From Schistocephalus solidus (taxonomy: Eukaryota; Platyhelminthes; Cestoda; Diphyllobothriidea; Diphyllobothriidae), in the NCBI GenBank assembly GCA_017591395.1, contig WEDG01000724.1:186001-250000 (forward strand): a stretch of DNA of 64,000 nt, in the 5' to 3' direction. How positions within the stretch are numbered: position 1 is the first letter of the stretch; each line of letters opens with the position of its first letter. The position numbers were made by a program, and so were the translations under genes. Shown here piece after piece: positions 55,545 through 64,000 of this stretch. The notes under the pieces are model-generated. The model was not told where the DNA came from. It saw only the letters and a program-made list of their open reading frames with translations, and did not search any database.

Positions 55545-56010
55545 TTCTTCGACCATTCGATCCCGGTGCCAAGACAAGGTCAAGAAGATTGGAGGCGGAA
55601 TAGGGTGCAATGATTAATAAAACTAAACAACTCATCTGCCCCTGTCACACACAACCGGTCCGCGCACGATGGATTATAATTTTACAAATATAAGAAAGGT
55701 GAGTCTCGAATAAAAACCGATCGGTAGTGTCATAGGGGCCAGATTATGAGGGATCCACGGTCACCTGGCCTTTCTTTCTCTAAGGAGAATTGAGTTGTCC
55801 TGTCAGTGAACAGTCTTCCAAGCTATGGCATCAAGCGCATCATGAAAGTTTAAAAGAACGGGCAGCTTGTTTATAGTGAGGAATATGTGCCGAGCGCATA
55901 TGAGAAGCACCTCTCTCTCTCCCTCTCGCTTGCCTCTTCCAGATACCATTTCACTGTGCAGCCAGTCAGTCACCCGATGTGAAGATTTGACGCAGGTAGC
56001 TGGCGAGGTG
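55545..56010 (-). repeat. LINE-A 3' UTR fragments
   Basis: TCAAGAAGATTGGAGGCGGA (55580-55600) and, after a gap, AGTCTTCCAAGCTATGGCAT...TTGTTTATAGTGAGGAA (55812-55886) and the CTCTCTCTCC block follow the 3' UTR order in reverse. Confidence 0.6.
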
Positions 56011-56619
56011 AGGTCTTGTACCTAAGCATTCCGCCACAACCCCATTTGTGGCAGTTGTTCTTGTTTCACAACTCGAATAACGCGTTTCGAGCCCTGATCC
56101 AACCCCTTAGTTGGGACAATACATAGCCAACGAATCAGAAATATCAACCGAAACGTGCTTAGAAAGATGTGAGATCTGGGCCCAGATTTTCTGGTCAAAC
56201 GCTCATCCACTTGAACCATGTAACACAACTTATCGGAAGGGATTGAACCAGGCGAGAGTCGCCAGGATATCATGGGCCAGTTAACACAGCTGCTCAGTAG
56301 TCGAACGCCTCTGGTCGAAGTATCAGGGCTTTTCTGTTTGGGACTGAGGTGGGCAAATTCGGCAGCAGCATTCATTCCGAGTAACTTTTTTTGTAATTAA
56401 TACTTCTAAAGGACCCACATCTCGTCAGTATGCGAGTGTTCTTAGCCGAGACTCCATGGCAAATGGTAATGGCCGATATTGAGTACTTTAGATAGGACAT
56501 ACCAGTGAGTGCCATTTATGCTTCGTTTTGTTCAGAGCACGAGTCAGGCTTCCTTTACCAACTCTAAGCTCCAGTTCAAAACATTAGTTTGCCCTGTTCG
56601 GGAATGAGACATGGCTGGT
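56011..56619. other. Non-coding
   Basis: The 117-codon minus ORF at 56022-56375 shows no recognisable domain. Confidence 0.35.
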
Positions 56620-56700
56620 TGGCGATGACTTCGAGTGAGAATCCGAAACATCAGGCGATCATCCGTTTTGTCCCAGCGATCGCATCTTATTTGTATGAGC
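56620..56700 (+). repeat. PLE pseudo-LTR relic with hammerhead remnant
   Basis: GGCGATGACTTCGAGTGAGA, ATCCGAAACATCAGGCGATC and CAGCGATCGCATCTTATTTG match the pseudo-LTR order at 17890-17955. GAAAC, ATC and AGGC remain; the CTGATGA box does not. Confidence 0.5.
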
Positions 56701-56875
56701 TACTTTCTGGAGCCACAAAAGTATCGGTAGTGATGAGGATACTGATAAGGACGGTGATGAGCGGCATTGGCGTCGTTGTAGCCTGTTATTGTGGCTTTGA
56801 TTCATTTAGAAAGACAAAGATCAACAGTTTAACTGAAAGTTGTTGTATACGACACCGTTTCAAATGCTTTAGAAG

Positions 56876-57225
56876 CAGGAATGCCTTGTATGGCCGCCTA
56901 AACAGGACATGGGAAAAGGAACCACCCCACCCGCTTCAAATGAGGTGGCTTTACGGTAAATTTCCGGTCGAGTAGACATGCCAGTGTCTTAACGCTTACA
57001 CTTACCTTAACATAAAATTAACTGTCACCTTAATCTTAACCCTAAAAACAAACCCTAAAGGCAACACGATAGTACTCTTTACCCTTAGCCTTAACCCCAA
57101 GTTTGACCTTAATTTCAAAATTAAACCTTACTCTTACCCTCACCTTAATCCTCAACATAATTTACTTGGAATTTAGTGCAAAGCCACATGTATTTTGGGC
57201 GCCTCCTTTTCCCGTTACTGAACTT
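56876..57225 (-). mobile_element. MITE-like element with TTAGGG-like core (copy 3)
   Basis: Left terminus GGAATGCCTTGTATGGCCGC with CTAAACAGGACATGGG at 56878, CCCTAA-like core in reverse (56990-57160), right side with CACATGTATTTTGGGCGCC. The right terminal repeat is lost after about 57225. Confidence 0.65.
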
Positions 57226-57404
57226 TCTATACCACGACAATTAAGAAACAACCTCGTTTTGTTGGTCATATTCCTGTCCGTTTGATTTATTATGGTGTGT
57301 TACTTATTACTTGGAAGCATTTTTTGATCTAAAAGGTCACTGTTATCGTTTTCCGGTAGCTGTAAATAAAAGCGACAATGTGAGTCACAAAAATGAATTG
57401 ATAA

Positions 57405-57490
57405 AAAGTAGGTGCGATCGCCGACACAAGATATTTATTCGCCTGACGTTTGGGGTTCACGCTCAGCAGAGAAGGCGTCAGAGACTGGAC
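57405..57490 (-). repeat. PLE pseudo-LTR relic
   Basis: TAGGTGCGATCGCCGACAC, TTTATTCGCCTGACGTTTGG and AGAGAAGGCGTCAGAGAC (plus-strand reading) correspond to the pseudo-LTR at 16878-16953. The hammerhead remnant keeps AAACGTC and AGGC on the minus strand. Confidence 0.55.
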
Positions 57491-57611
57491 TTTCCGATGA
57501 ATAAATCTATAACTAAACGCTCAAACTCGGGTTGCGAGACATTGTCTTCAAGTTTTACCTTTGGGGTTCTATCTAACTCCCGCAGGCAGTCCCGTAGGGA
57601 CTAAGGAGCTT

Positions 57612-57720
57612 ACCGACAAAGACAAGGTAGAATGGGATGGCCATTTCTGACTTCCTAACCGTCTTCAGCCAACCTCATGCCTCCGCATGTTTGGGGACGC
57701 CCAAGGTTCGAACTCCTAGT
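57612..57720 (-). mobile_element. tRNA-SINE relic, inverted half
   Basis: CCGACAAAGACAAGG, GGCCATTTCTGACTTCCTAAC, CGTCTTCAGCCAACC, and B-box remnant GGTTCGAACTCC (plus reading) give the family order in reverse. Confidence 0.6.
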
Positions 57721-57767
57721 ACTTTTTTATTAGGCTCTCTGTAAAGCCAACGCTCGAAACCGTTATG

Positions 57768-57890
57768 CACGGATTCAAACCTCAGTTTTCCAAAACCTGA
57801 GGATGAGTAGGTTTTGCTGACAACGATCAACAAGCCGGAAATTGTCGTCCTACGCTTCGCTGTCTTTATCAGTAATCTTATTTTAACGAA
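57768..57890 (+). mobile_element. tRNA-SINE relic, forward half
   Basis: B-box remnant GATTCAAACCTC, AACCTGAGGATGAGTAGG, then GCTGACAACGATCAACAAGC with CGGAAATTGTCG (decayed hammerhead) and TGTCTTTATCAG. Inverted relative to 57612-57720. Confidence 0.55.
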
Positions 57891-58037
57891 AATTATTTGT
57901 TTATATCCACCGGTACCGCACAATTAAATCGATAGCAGGAGCGAAGCGCCGATGTCTGTCGCTTACCGATAAAACATTTGGCGTCCACGTTACAAGCTTT
58001 TGCACTTTCCCCATGTACTCGAAATGATTGAAGATTG

Positions 58038-58335
58038 CCTTGGGCAGGGATTCCTTACATGGCCACGGGAAGAGGAACCACCCGGCCCGCTTAAAATAAT
58101 TTGCCTTACGGTAAATATACCCGTGTCTTAACATAAAAATAAACTGTATCTTCAATCTTAACCGTAGCCTAATCCTGACCCCAAACCCAAATCTGACCTT
58201 AACTCCAAACTTTAACCTAACCCTCGCCTTAATCGTAAACATAATTTACTTGAAATTTGGCACAAGGTCACATGTATGGTGGGTGGTTCCTCTTCTCGTA
58301 TCCTGTTTAGGCGGCCATACGAGGCACCCTTACCG
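58038..58335 (-). mobile_element. MITE-like element with TTAGGG-like core (copy 4)
   Basis: The right terminus (GGGTGGTTCCTCTTCTCG, TATCCTGTTTAGGCGGCC, ATACGAGGCACCCTTACCG at 58281-58335) is the reverse complement of the left termini at 62604 and 56878. The left terminus has a 12-bp deletion (TTACATGGCCACGGGAAG). The core is CCCTAA/CCTTAA-like (58133-58235). Confidence 0.75.
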
Positions 58336-59548
58336 TTTTCGCTGATGGGTAATTTGCCCTTCGGAGTTATTTTGAGAAATGAACGGGACATCTTGTATGA
58401 TCGTATTAGCCATCATTCCTGCAAACGCCAAACTTATTAGCATTTTCCAATATGTTAATAGTCTTGATCACTGCAGGAGAGCTCTTATGCAGCCCTTGAT
58501 GCCCTATAACTTGTAAAAAAGTTCTTAATGAAGACACCAACGTCAGTCCTCATGCTACAAATGGCAGAAAATTCGCCTGCTGGTCGAGATGCGTGATAAA
58601 TTACCCAGTTGCCGGCTCCCGCCAACCTACTTGCTGTGCAAGTAGGCCGATGGTTTAATTTTGCCCATTTAAGTCGGCTATGAAAAGTGGTCTTTGATAG
58701 TGCCCCCTATTTGGAGTTAGACGGGACCAGACCCGAAATTGGTGGATGCTCATGTGGGCTTCCAGCCAAAGATACGGGCCCCCGCCTTACCTGTATGGAG
58801 TCGTAAACACTGGGTGCTCCCAATATCGTTCTCTCTCGACTCAACCAGCCGCCCAGGGAACTCGCGTTTATCTAATCCTCTTCCCCCCGGCCCTCCCCTC
58901 CCGCCTTAATCACCGATCTTGACCGACTTAGTCAACACGGGCGGGCTGGGTGGGGGGAGGGGGTTGGACAGCCATACAGTCTTTCACCTGAGTTTTTTTC
59001 CTTTCTGGGCGGGAGCGAGAGATAGCTCTCAGTTGGGCTCTGGACTCGCAAAGGGGCGGACACAGAAGCTGAAAATGTGCACGCTTGGCTGAGTCCGCAG
59101 GCTCCGTCTTGCGCCCGCGTCTGGCAGCCATTCGATGCCCCCCCTCCCCCAAAGCCGGCAATTACATCCTTCGTTGATCCGACCACAGAGGCGCACACAC
59201 ACGCGGCAATGCCCGGCGGCTGATATCCGACAGACAACCACGATGTCAATGGGCGGGGATGGGAGGAGGTAGGGGAGACTGGTGTGAATTACAGCCCGGG
59301 TTTTATGGCCTGGTTTGTTGGGCCGTCGGACGAAGGGCAGAGCCGAGGAGAGAGAGGGAGCGAGAGAGAGAGAGAGATAGAAAGAGAGAGACTTATAATG
59401 AGCTCGCGGCGGACTTGAAACATTATCCTACAACAAACTGCCCCAGGGGCTGATAAGTGTCCAGCCCCTCGAGTCACACGGGAATGACGCTCACCAGCTT
59501 ATTCTGATTGCAGGATAGAAAACGGATCGTTAGATGCAGATGAACAAT
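58336..59548. other. Non-coding; GAGA repeat
   Basis: A (GAGA)n patch lies at about 59347-59391. Overlapping Cys-rich ORFs at 58928-59249 (minus) in a GC-rich patch show no recognisable domain. Confidence 0.4.
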
Positions 59549-59645
59549 GCCGACAAAGACAATGGAGACTGGAGACTGGAGACTGGAGACTATTTCTGGC
59601 TCATTAGTCGTCATCAGCCAGTCATACCCAACCCCAATGTAAACC
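59549..59645 (-). mobile_element. tRNA-SINE fragment with expanded helix I strand
   Basis: On the minus strand the hammerhead boxes are intact (CUGAUGA 59617-59611, GAAA 59596-59593), but helix III and the cleavage triplet are gone. The GACTGGA heptamer (plus reading) is repeated three times at 59567-59587. The tRNA head is missing. Confidence 0.75.
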
Positions 59646-59656
59646 GACAAGACAAA

Positions 59657-59925
59657 GAGCCCATGGCGCAGTGGTTAGAGCTTTTGACTTCTGATCAGCA
59701 GGTCGTGGGTGCGAGCCCTTGGGTGGGGCACCACCTGGGTTGGGAATGACTAGCTGATGACGGCTAATAAGCCAGAAATGGCCATTCCGGTCTTCCTTGT
59801 CTCTGTCCGCATCGTTCATCTGTCTTTACTATTACTAGCCACTATGCGTGCGGCTGTTGGTGGCAGAACGGGACGAGTAAGTTGTGTTAGCGATCGGGCA
59901 GTGAGCGTCAACGAATGGACCGTAA
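59657..59925 (+). mobile_element. tRNA-SINE, complete copy with body
   Basis: Head GAGCCCATGGCGCAGTGG (A box), anticodon-like CTTCTGA, B box GGTGCGAGCCC (mutated), palindrome GGGGCACCACC, hammerhead (59742-59796), tail CCTTGTCTCTGTCC, body ACTAGCCACTATGCGTGCGG and GCAGAACGGGACGAGTAAG. The anticodon-loop sequence suggests descent from tRNA-Arg(UCU). Confidence 0.85.
59742..59796 (+). ncRNA. Minimal hammerhead motif
   Basis: GACTAG (59748-59753), CTGATGA (59754-59760), helix II CGGC/GCCA, TAATAA loop, GAAA (59775-59778), helix III ATGG/CCAT, T 59786, CCGGTC (59787-59792). One mismatch in helix I; core intact. Confidence 0.68.
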
Positions 59926-60087
59926 GATTTTGTCCTGGAGCTGTCATTGTAGCTTTACGGCCTGAATTAAGATATGACCCGGTTGATGGCAGTGGTCGTC
60001 CCAGGTTATCTTATGGTTGGCAGTAGTACTCTTGGAATGTCACGCGCAGGTTCAACCCAATAGAAAGTGGCTGTATCAAATACTTAT

Positions 60088-60260
60088 ATAACCCCTAAAC
60101 AGGACACGAAGACAGGAAGGGTTTACAATAGAGATGGCTTTGCGCCAAACTCCTGGGACATTAGGCTTCTGTGTAAGGTTAGGCTTGGCATTACGGTTAA
60201 GCTTAAGGCTACGGTTCAAGTTTTTATTAGGGCTACGATAGGGGAATATGAATACTTTTG
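60088..60260 (+). mobile_element. MITE-like element fragment (copy 5)
   Basis: CCCCTAAACAGGACACGAAG start, GATGGCTTTGCGCCAAACTC, then GGTTAGGCTTGGCATTACGG-like core. The right end was not found. Confidence 0.5.
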
Positions 60261-60924
60261 GGAATTAAGCACAGGGTCATCTTTAGTGCTTGGACGGGAC
60301 GTGTCAATTGCCGTGTCTGGTTCAGGGGACAATATAGTTGATCTTTACCGAGAATGAGGAACCGTTTATCTGAGAATAAGGGCATAAATACTAGCACATT
60401 TGATCGAATTACGGCGCTCAGTGCATGCGAATTAAGACCCCGGATGTTCTCTTTCTCCTGACCTGGGAAAATGTGCAGTCCCTTATTGCGGCCTTCCGCT
60501 GTCTGCCACCAGATTTGCACAAAAATAATATGCTATTTCTTTATTCTCTCAGCCGGTGTTAATGATCCTGTGTCTGTTGCCCCAGAAACGCAGTAACATG
60601 AGCCTTGGTAGACGGAAATCAATTGATTATCGTTGCCAGGCCTGGATTTATAAATATTGACATCGGAGACCGGAACCGGAAGCGGCTGGTCAATGTCCTC
60701 CGCTTTTTAGTCGAGAGGAATACTAGGAAGGACTAGCAGTTCTGATATGCAAGGTAAGCGACCCAATATTGATTCATGCACGTTAGCTTTTCACTGAAAT
60801 GCTCCTCAAAGGTTAGCAAATTTAGGTAGACAGAGCAGCTACTAATCGATTTGTCCAAGTGGGCAAGCAAACATCTGTATTTATACAATTAACTCGCACG
60901 ATTCCAAAGGTTGGCGAGCCCTCA
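60261..60924. other. Non-coding, no gene seen
   Basis: No gene or repeat family recognised. Confidence 0.4.
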
Positions 60925-61330
60925 CGCGCTTCAAGAGCGTCTCGGGGTTCATCAGTTACCTGCTCACACCATTGGGAACTAGGATTGCATGCAAACCGGA
61001 GGTAACCATCTTACGCCAAAGAGTGAAGCCAAAGGACCCGCTGTACCATGGCAGGAAACTTCTGACGTCTAAGTCCTCGGGCGCAGTTTTAGGCAAAGCA
61101 ACTACGTCAGAGAAATGTGGAGCTTACTCCGGCACGAATTCCGAACATAAATTCCCATTTGGCGAGACCCCCTCGCACTTTCTAGTTCGCTTGCGCCAAA
61201 GTTCTCGCAAGAGGTGACAGCCGCGTGAACTGCGAGCTAATTTTGCAGTGGTTCTCTGTTCCGCAATCTAATAACAAGCGCAACGACCTCCCTCACCGCA
61301 CACAGAGCTAAGATTTTGCCTTTGCAGAAG
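60925..61330 (+). pseudogene. PLE linker and GIY-YIG remnant
   Basis: The plus strand reads SVSGFISYLLTPLGTRIACK with PEVTILRQRVKPKDPL (60935-61045: the linker VAHKPExTxRxxxxxPKDP). Then, in another frame, RQSNYVREMWSLLRHEFR (61090-61145, with GETGR mutated to REMWS) and VLARGDSRVNCEL (about 61200-61240). It is close to the PLE at 17.3 kb. Endonuclease motif residues are lost. Confidence 0.75.
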
Positions 61331-61380
61331 GATTAGTAATTTGGGGAGCGGGTGTGTGAATACTGTCTTCAATACCGGTG

Positions 61381-61797
61381 TCAAGTGATTATCACGTCAT
61401 TAACCAACACGGATGATGAAGCTGCGACAGTAACGGCGCAGCTACGGGCATCGCACGGAGGGCTACCATGGGAGGCATAGCGACTGCAGCATATAAACCT
61501 TTCAACCCATGTGTATCCCTTTATCTTACATGACGCTTTCTCTGATGATGGTTTCCTAAGTGAATCCTTGCTCGGGCGTTCGTGTTTCCTCCTTCTTCTT
61601 TGGTGAGGACATTTATTCAGTCGTTTTTTGATAACTAGACTTGACTCGAAATCCTTTTCACAAGTCTTCAAAGAGAAGTCTTCAAAGAGAAGTTTGCACT
61701 TATTGTAATTGTGTACAATAGCTGAAACAACTGACGCGCTCGGCAGATCGCTTAATGAGCCTGGAGACCACTTGATTGCCCATGTATTCAGGCCCAA
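61381..61797 (-). CDS. Unrecognised open frame
   Basis: 138 codons, Lys/Arg-rich in the middle (about residues 56-80) with several Cys (CEKDF..., ERFICC). No domain is recognised and no homologous copy occurs elsewhere in the window. It may be chance, an exon, or an unidentified element; I assign no function. Confidence 0.2.
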   Translation of the reverse strand: MGLNTWAIKWSPGSLSDLPSASVVSAIVHNYNKCKLLFEDFSLKTCEKDFESSLVIKKRLNKCPHQRRRRKHERPSKDSLRKPSSEKASCKIKGYTWVERFICCSRYASHGSPPCDARSCAVTVAASSSVLVNDVIIT

Positions 61798-62172
61798 AGC
61801 CTGACACTCACCAGATGAAACGGTATCAAAATGAACCTCTCATAAATAATAATTTAAAACAAATACGCTGTTTATTTCATCAGTGAAAGAAAAATAGAAC
61901 TGCCTGTCGAATCATTCGTTGCACAAACAGGAAACTTCTGATTTTGGCAGCACTTCTTCAGTTGGTCGCAAAAATACTGTGTTCAGGCATGGTGTTTTGG
62001 AAGAAGCAATTTTACACTTTTTTGAGGATGAACAAGAGTGACCGATAAAACTTCTCAGGGTGTTAAGGTCTCTATCCAATGAGAACTATTCGGAGGGATT
62101 TCGAAATTTGTCACTCTTCTTCACAGATAGAAAAGGTCACAGCTGGTACCTGCGCTGTCAGTATAGTCTATC

Positions 62173-62174
<2 letters not shown>

Positions 62175-62263
<89 letters not shown>
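62175..62263. repeat. (AT)n microsatellite, 89 bp
   Basis: Pure AT dinucleotides; Ile-Tyr ORFs on both strands are artefacts. Two SINE copies (37480 and 41141) end in shorter AT tracts, but no SINE is seen here. Confidence 0.95.
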
Positions 62264-62267
<4 letters not shown>

Positions 62268-62603
62268 GCTCTGCCTATTCCATTCGTTTCTACAGAAATA
62301 AAAGCGGCTAAACAGTAGAAATATGAAAAATGTGTAGATTATTCTTCTAGGTAAATAAAACTCCCGCAAAACTGCATATATGTCAGGACGGCGGTCTCCT
62401 ATCTGCTGACACCATTTTATGTTCTCATAAAAGAAAAATCGTCCTTAAAAAATACATTTAACTATATAGCTCAATTGAGACGCAATAAGGAGCGCTGGGT
62501 AAGACACCGGAACTAAAATGGAAACATCACTATATCACACACTCTACGTAAGTCTAACCTGTTTGCAAATGACTGAGGGCGAATATGTTGCGTTGAAGAG
62601 CAC

Positions 62604-62988
62604 GGTAAGGATGCCCTGTATGGCCGCCTAAACAGGACACGGGAAAAAGAGCCGTCCACAATACATGTGACTCAGCGCTAAATCCCAATTAAATTTTGTT
62701 TAGAATTAAACTGAGTGTTAGGGTTAGGGTGAAGTTTGAGGGTTAAGGGCAGAGTTGGGTTTAGTGTTATGATTAGGTTGAGTTTTAAGGTTTTTATTGG
62801 GCTACCTGCAGGGTTTACATTTGAGGTAGGGATAGGGTTAAGATTAAGGACACAGTTCAGTTTTATGTTAGGGTTAGTGTTAGCATTAAGACACGAATAT
62901 GTTTAACCTTCCTGAAATTTACCTCAAGCCCACCTGCTTTATGCGGGCGGGGCAGTTCCTATTCCGGCCATAAAAGGTCTCCCTACCC
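62604..62988 (+). mobile_element. MITE-like element with TTAGGG-like core (copy 6, best bounded)
   Basis: Starts GGTAAGGATGCCCTGTATGG then CCGCCTAAACAGGACACGGG. The core has GTTAGGGTTAGGG-type repeats (62718-62890), and the right end has a shortened inverted terminus (TATTCCGGCCATAAAAGG, CTCCCTACCC). AGAGCAC flanks both sides (62597-62603 and 62989-62995), a possible 7-bp target duplication. Confidence 0.75.
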
Positions 62989-63400
62989 AGAGCACGAACA
63001 CGGCGTGTTAGTGGTTCGATTTCAGCTACCGTAGTCTGCTTCCGTTCCTAGCTGAAATGTTGTTTTGACATCGATTGATTAGGACCAGCCGGGCAGGGGG
63101 CAAGCTTATAATTGACTGCCCTTCCATTTTCAGCACTGCGTAGAGGGGGGGGACTGAAGTGTCAGACTGAGGAGCAAGCTGGTGGCCTGTTTTTTTTGTC
63201 TCCGCCTCCAAACGCATGAAAACTAGCAGCTGACGCCTTCTACATATGCTTGAGGTTATTTCCTTCTCGCATGTTGCTTGCCTTCTGCTAACGTAGCCCC
63301 ACGTGCACTCGCCCGGTCGGTGGCCGCGGTGGTGGTGGGGGGGGGCGGATTGCCAAAGATTGATGGCCTGATAACCGAATTAAGACTGACGGCCGTCAGA

Positions 63401-63502
63401 AAGAAGAAGAAGAAGAGGAGGAGGAGGAGGAGGCGGAGGAGGAGGAGGAGGAGGAGGAGGAGGAGGAGGAGGAGGAGGAGGAGGAGGAGGAGGAGGAGGA
63501 GG
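63401..63502. repeat. (GAG)n / (GGA)n microsatellite
   Basis: AAG triplets grade into about 85 bp of GAG triplets. Arg- and Ser-homopolymer ORFs are artefacts. Confidence 0.93.
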
Positions 63503-64000
63503 CTCTGGGCATGACGCGTGGACGCTCTAACTGAACCCTTATTGGCCTAAAAGTCGACAGGAGATGCGCCGAACAGACACATAAATAAGAAAAAAAACCT
63601 ATGCAATTCCCGCAGAACATTCGCGTAAAAGTGGGAGATGATAGTGAGTACGCAGCAGGGGCCAACGATGGTCGTAAGTTGCAGTAAGGTCTGTAGGATA
63701 CGCAGGGATACCAACGTTGGAATGTGCAGCACTGTGGGCTGCAATCCACGAATCACCGAGTGAGGTGATGATACTGATAGGCTTGCAGCGGTATATCACA
63801 GGATATCGCACGCAGCAGGTATCGCCTTGAAAAAATATGTCCTGTCCGTTCATTGGACCCAAATGAGCAAATGTTGTCGATCACAGTTGGATTCGAACCC
63901 ACCATAACAAGGGCCAAAACAACAGTTTATCACCATTGAAGCGATTAATTGGATCATCCGATAAGTGTTTGTGGCTTTTTGCAAGTACGCTTTTTCCTGT
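63503..64000. other. Non-coding; B-box-like patch
   Basis: On the minus strand near 63890-63905 a B-box-like GGTTCGAATCC follows a weak tRNA-like stretch, possibly another tRNA-derived repeat. Evidence is thin. No gene is recognised. Confidence 0.35.

Noticed and set aside
59549..59645. Active hammerhead at the inverted SINE fragment
   Set aside because: CUGAUGA and GAAA are intact, but helix III and the NUH cleavage site are gone.
62718..62890. True telomere or interstitial telomere fusion
   Set aside because: Repeats are irregular, short and always inside paired MITE-like termini in both orientations.

Overview
The window is a eukaryotic, repeat-dominated stretch with no complete host gene that I can support. 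The mobile elements point to a flatworm, most likely a diphyllobothriidean tapeworm (Spirometra / Dibothriocephalus / Schistocephalus type). They include an APE-type LINE whose ORF ends in C2H2 zinc fingers, several Penelope-like elements (PLEs) with GIY-YIG domains, and tRNA-headed SINEs. The species call is inference from remembered element types, not from a search.

Layout. 1-531 is an RT fragment of the zinc-finger LINE (LINE-A). 1.1-16.6 kb holds MITE-like elements with TTAGGG-like cores, degenerate tRNA-SINEs, LINE-A-tailed short elements (SINE-B) and a 199-bp (TCC)n tract. 16.8-21.3 kb holds PLE remnants with inverted pseudo-LTRs and a second LINE (LINE-B). 23.1-28.25 kb (minus strand) is a near full-length but broken LINE-A: endonuclease, RT, C-terminal zinc fingers and a structured 3' UTR. 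29.6-30.5 kb is a dead Tc1/mariner transposase. 33.44-34.92 kb (plus strand) is a 5'-truncated LINE-A with a perfect 12-bp target-site duplication. 36.3-46.3 kb mixes tRNA-SINEs with four or five PLE fragments, two pairs of which abut head to head. 49.5-63 kb holds more SINEs, LINE-A 3' UTR fragments, MITEs, a PLE remnant and long microsatellites, including about 530 bp of (ATC)n.

Most interesting signal. The tRNA-headed SINEs carry, just after the tRNA-like head, a conserved 55-nt module that folds as a minimal type-I hammerhead ribozyme. It has a CUGAUGA box, a short helix II, GAAA, a four-base-pair self-complementary helix III (AUGG/CCAU, no loop), an AUU cleavage triplet, and a helix I closed by GACUGG with CCGGUC or CCAGUC. 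Helix pairing is kept by wobble-to-Watson-Crick changes between copies. The PLE pseudo-LTRs carry separate hammerhead-like motifs with covarying helix I. Hammerheads are known in schistosome tRNA-promoter SINE-like repeats (Sm-alpha) and in Penelope-like elements, where minimal forms can act as dimers. Here a Pol III-type SINE and PLEs with short-helix-III hammerheads sit side by side, and the SINE modules occur as tandem and inverted units. This suggests a retrozyme-like lifestyle.

No element here looks autonomous: every coding segment has stops, frameshifts or deletions in the catalytic region.
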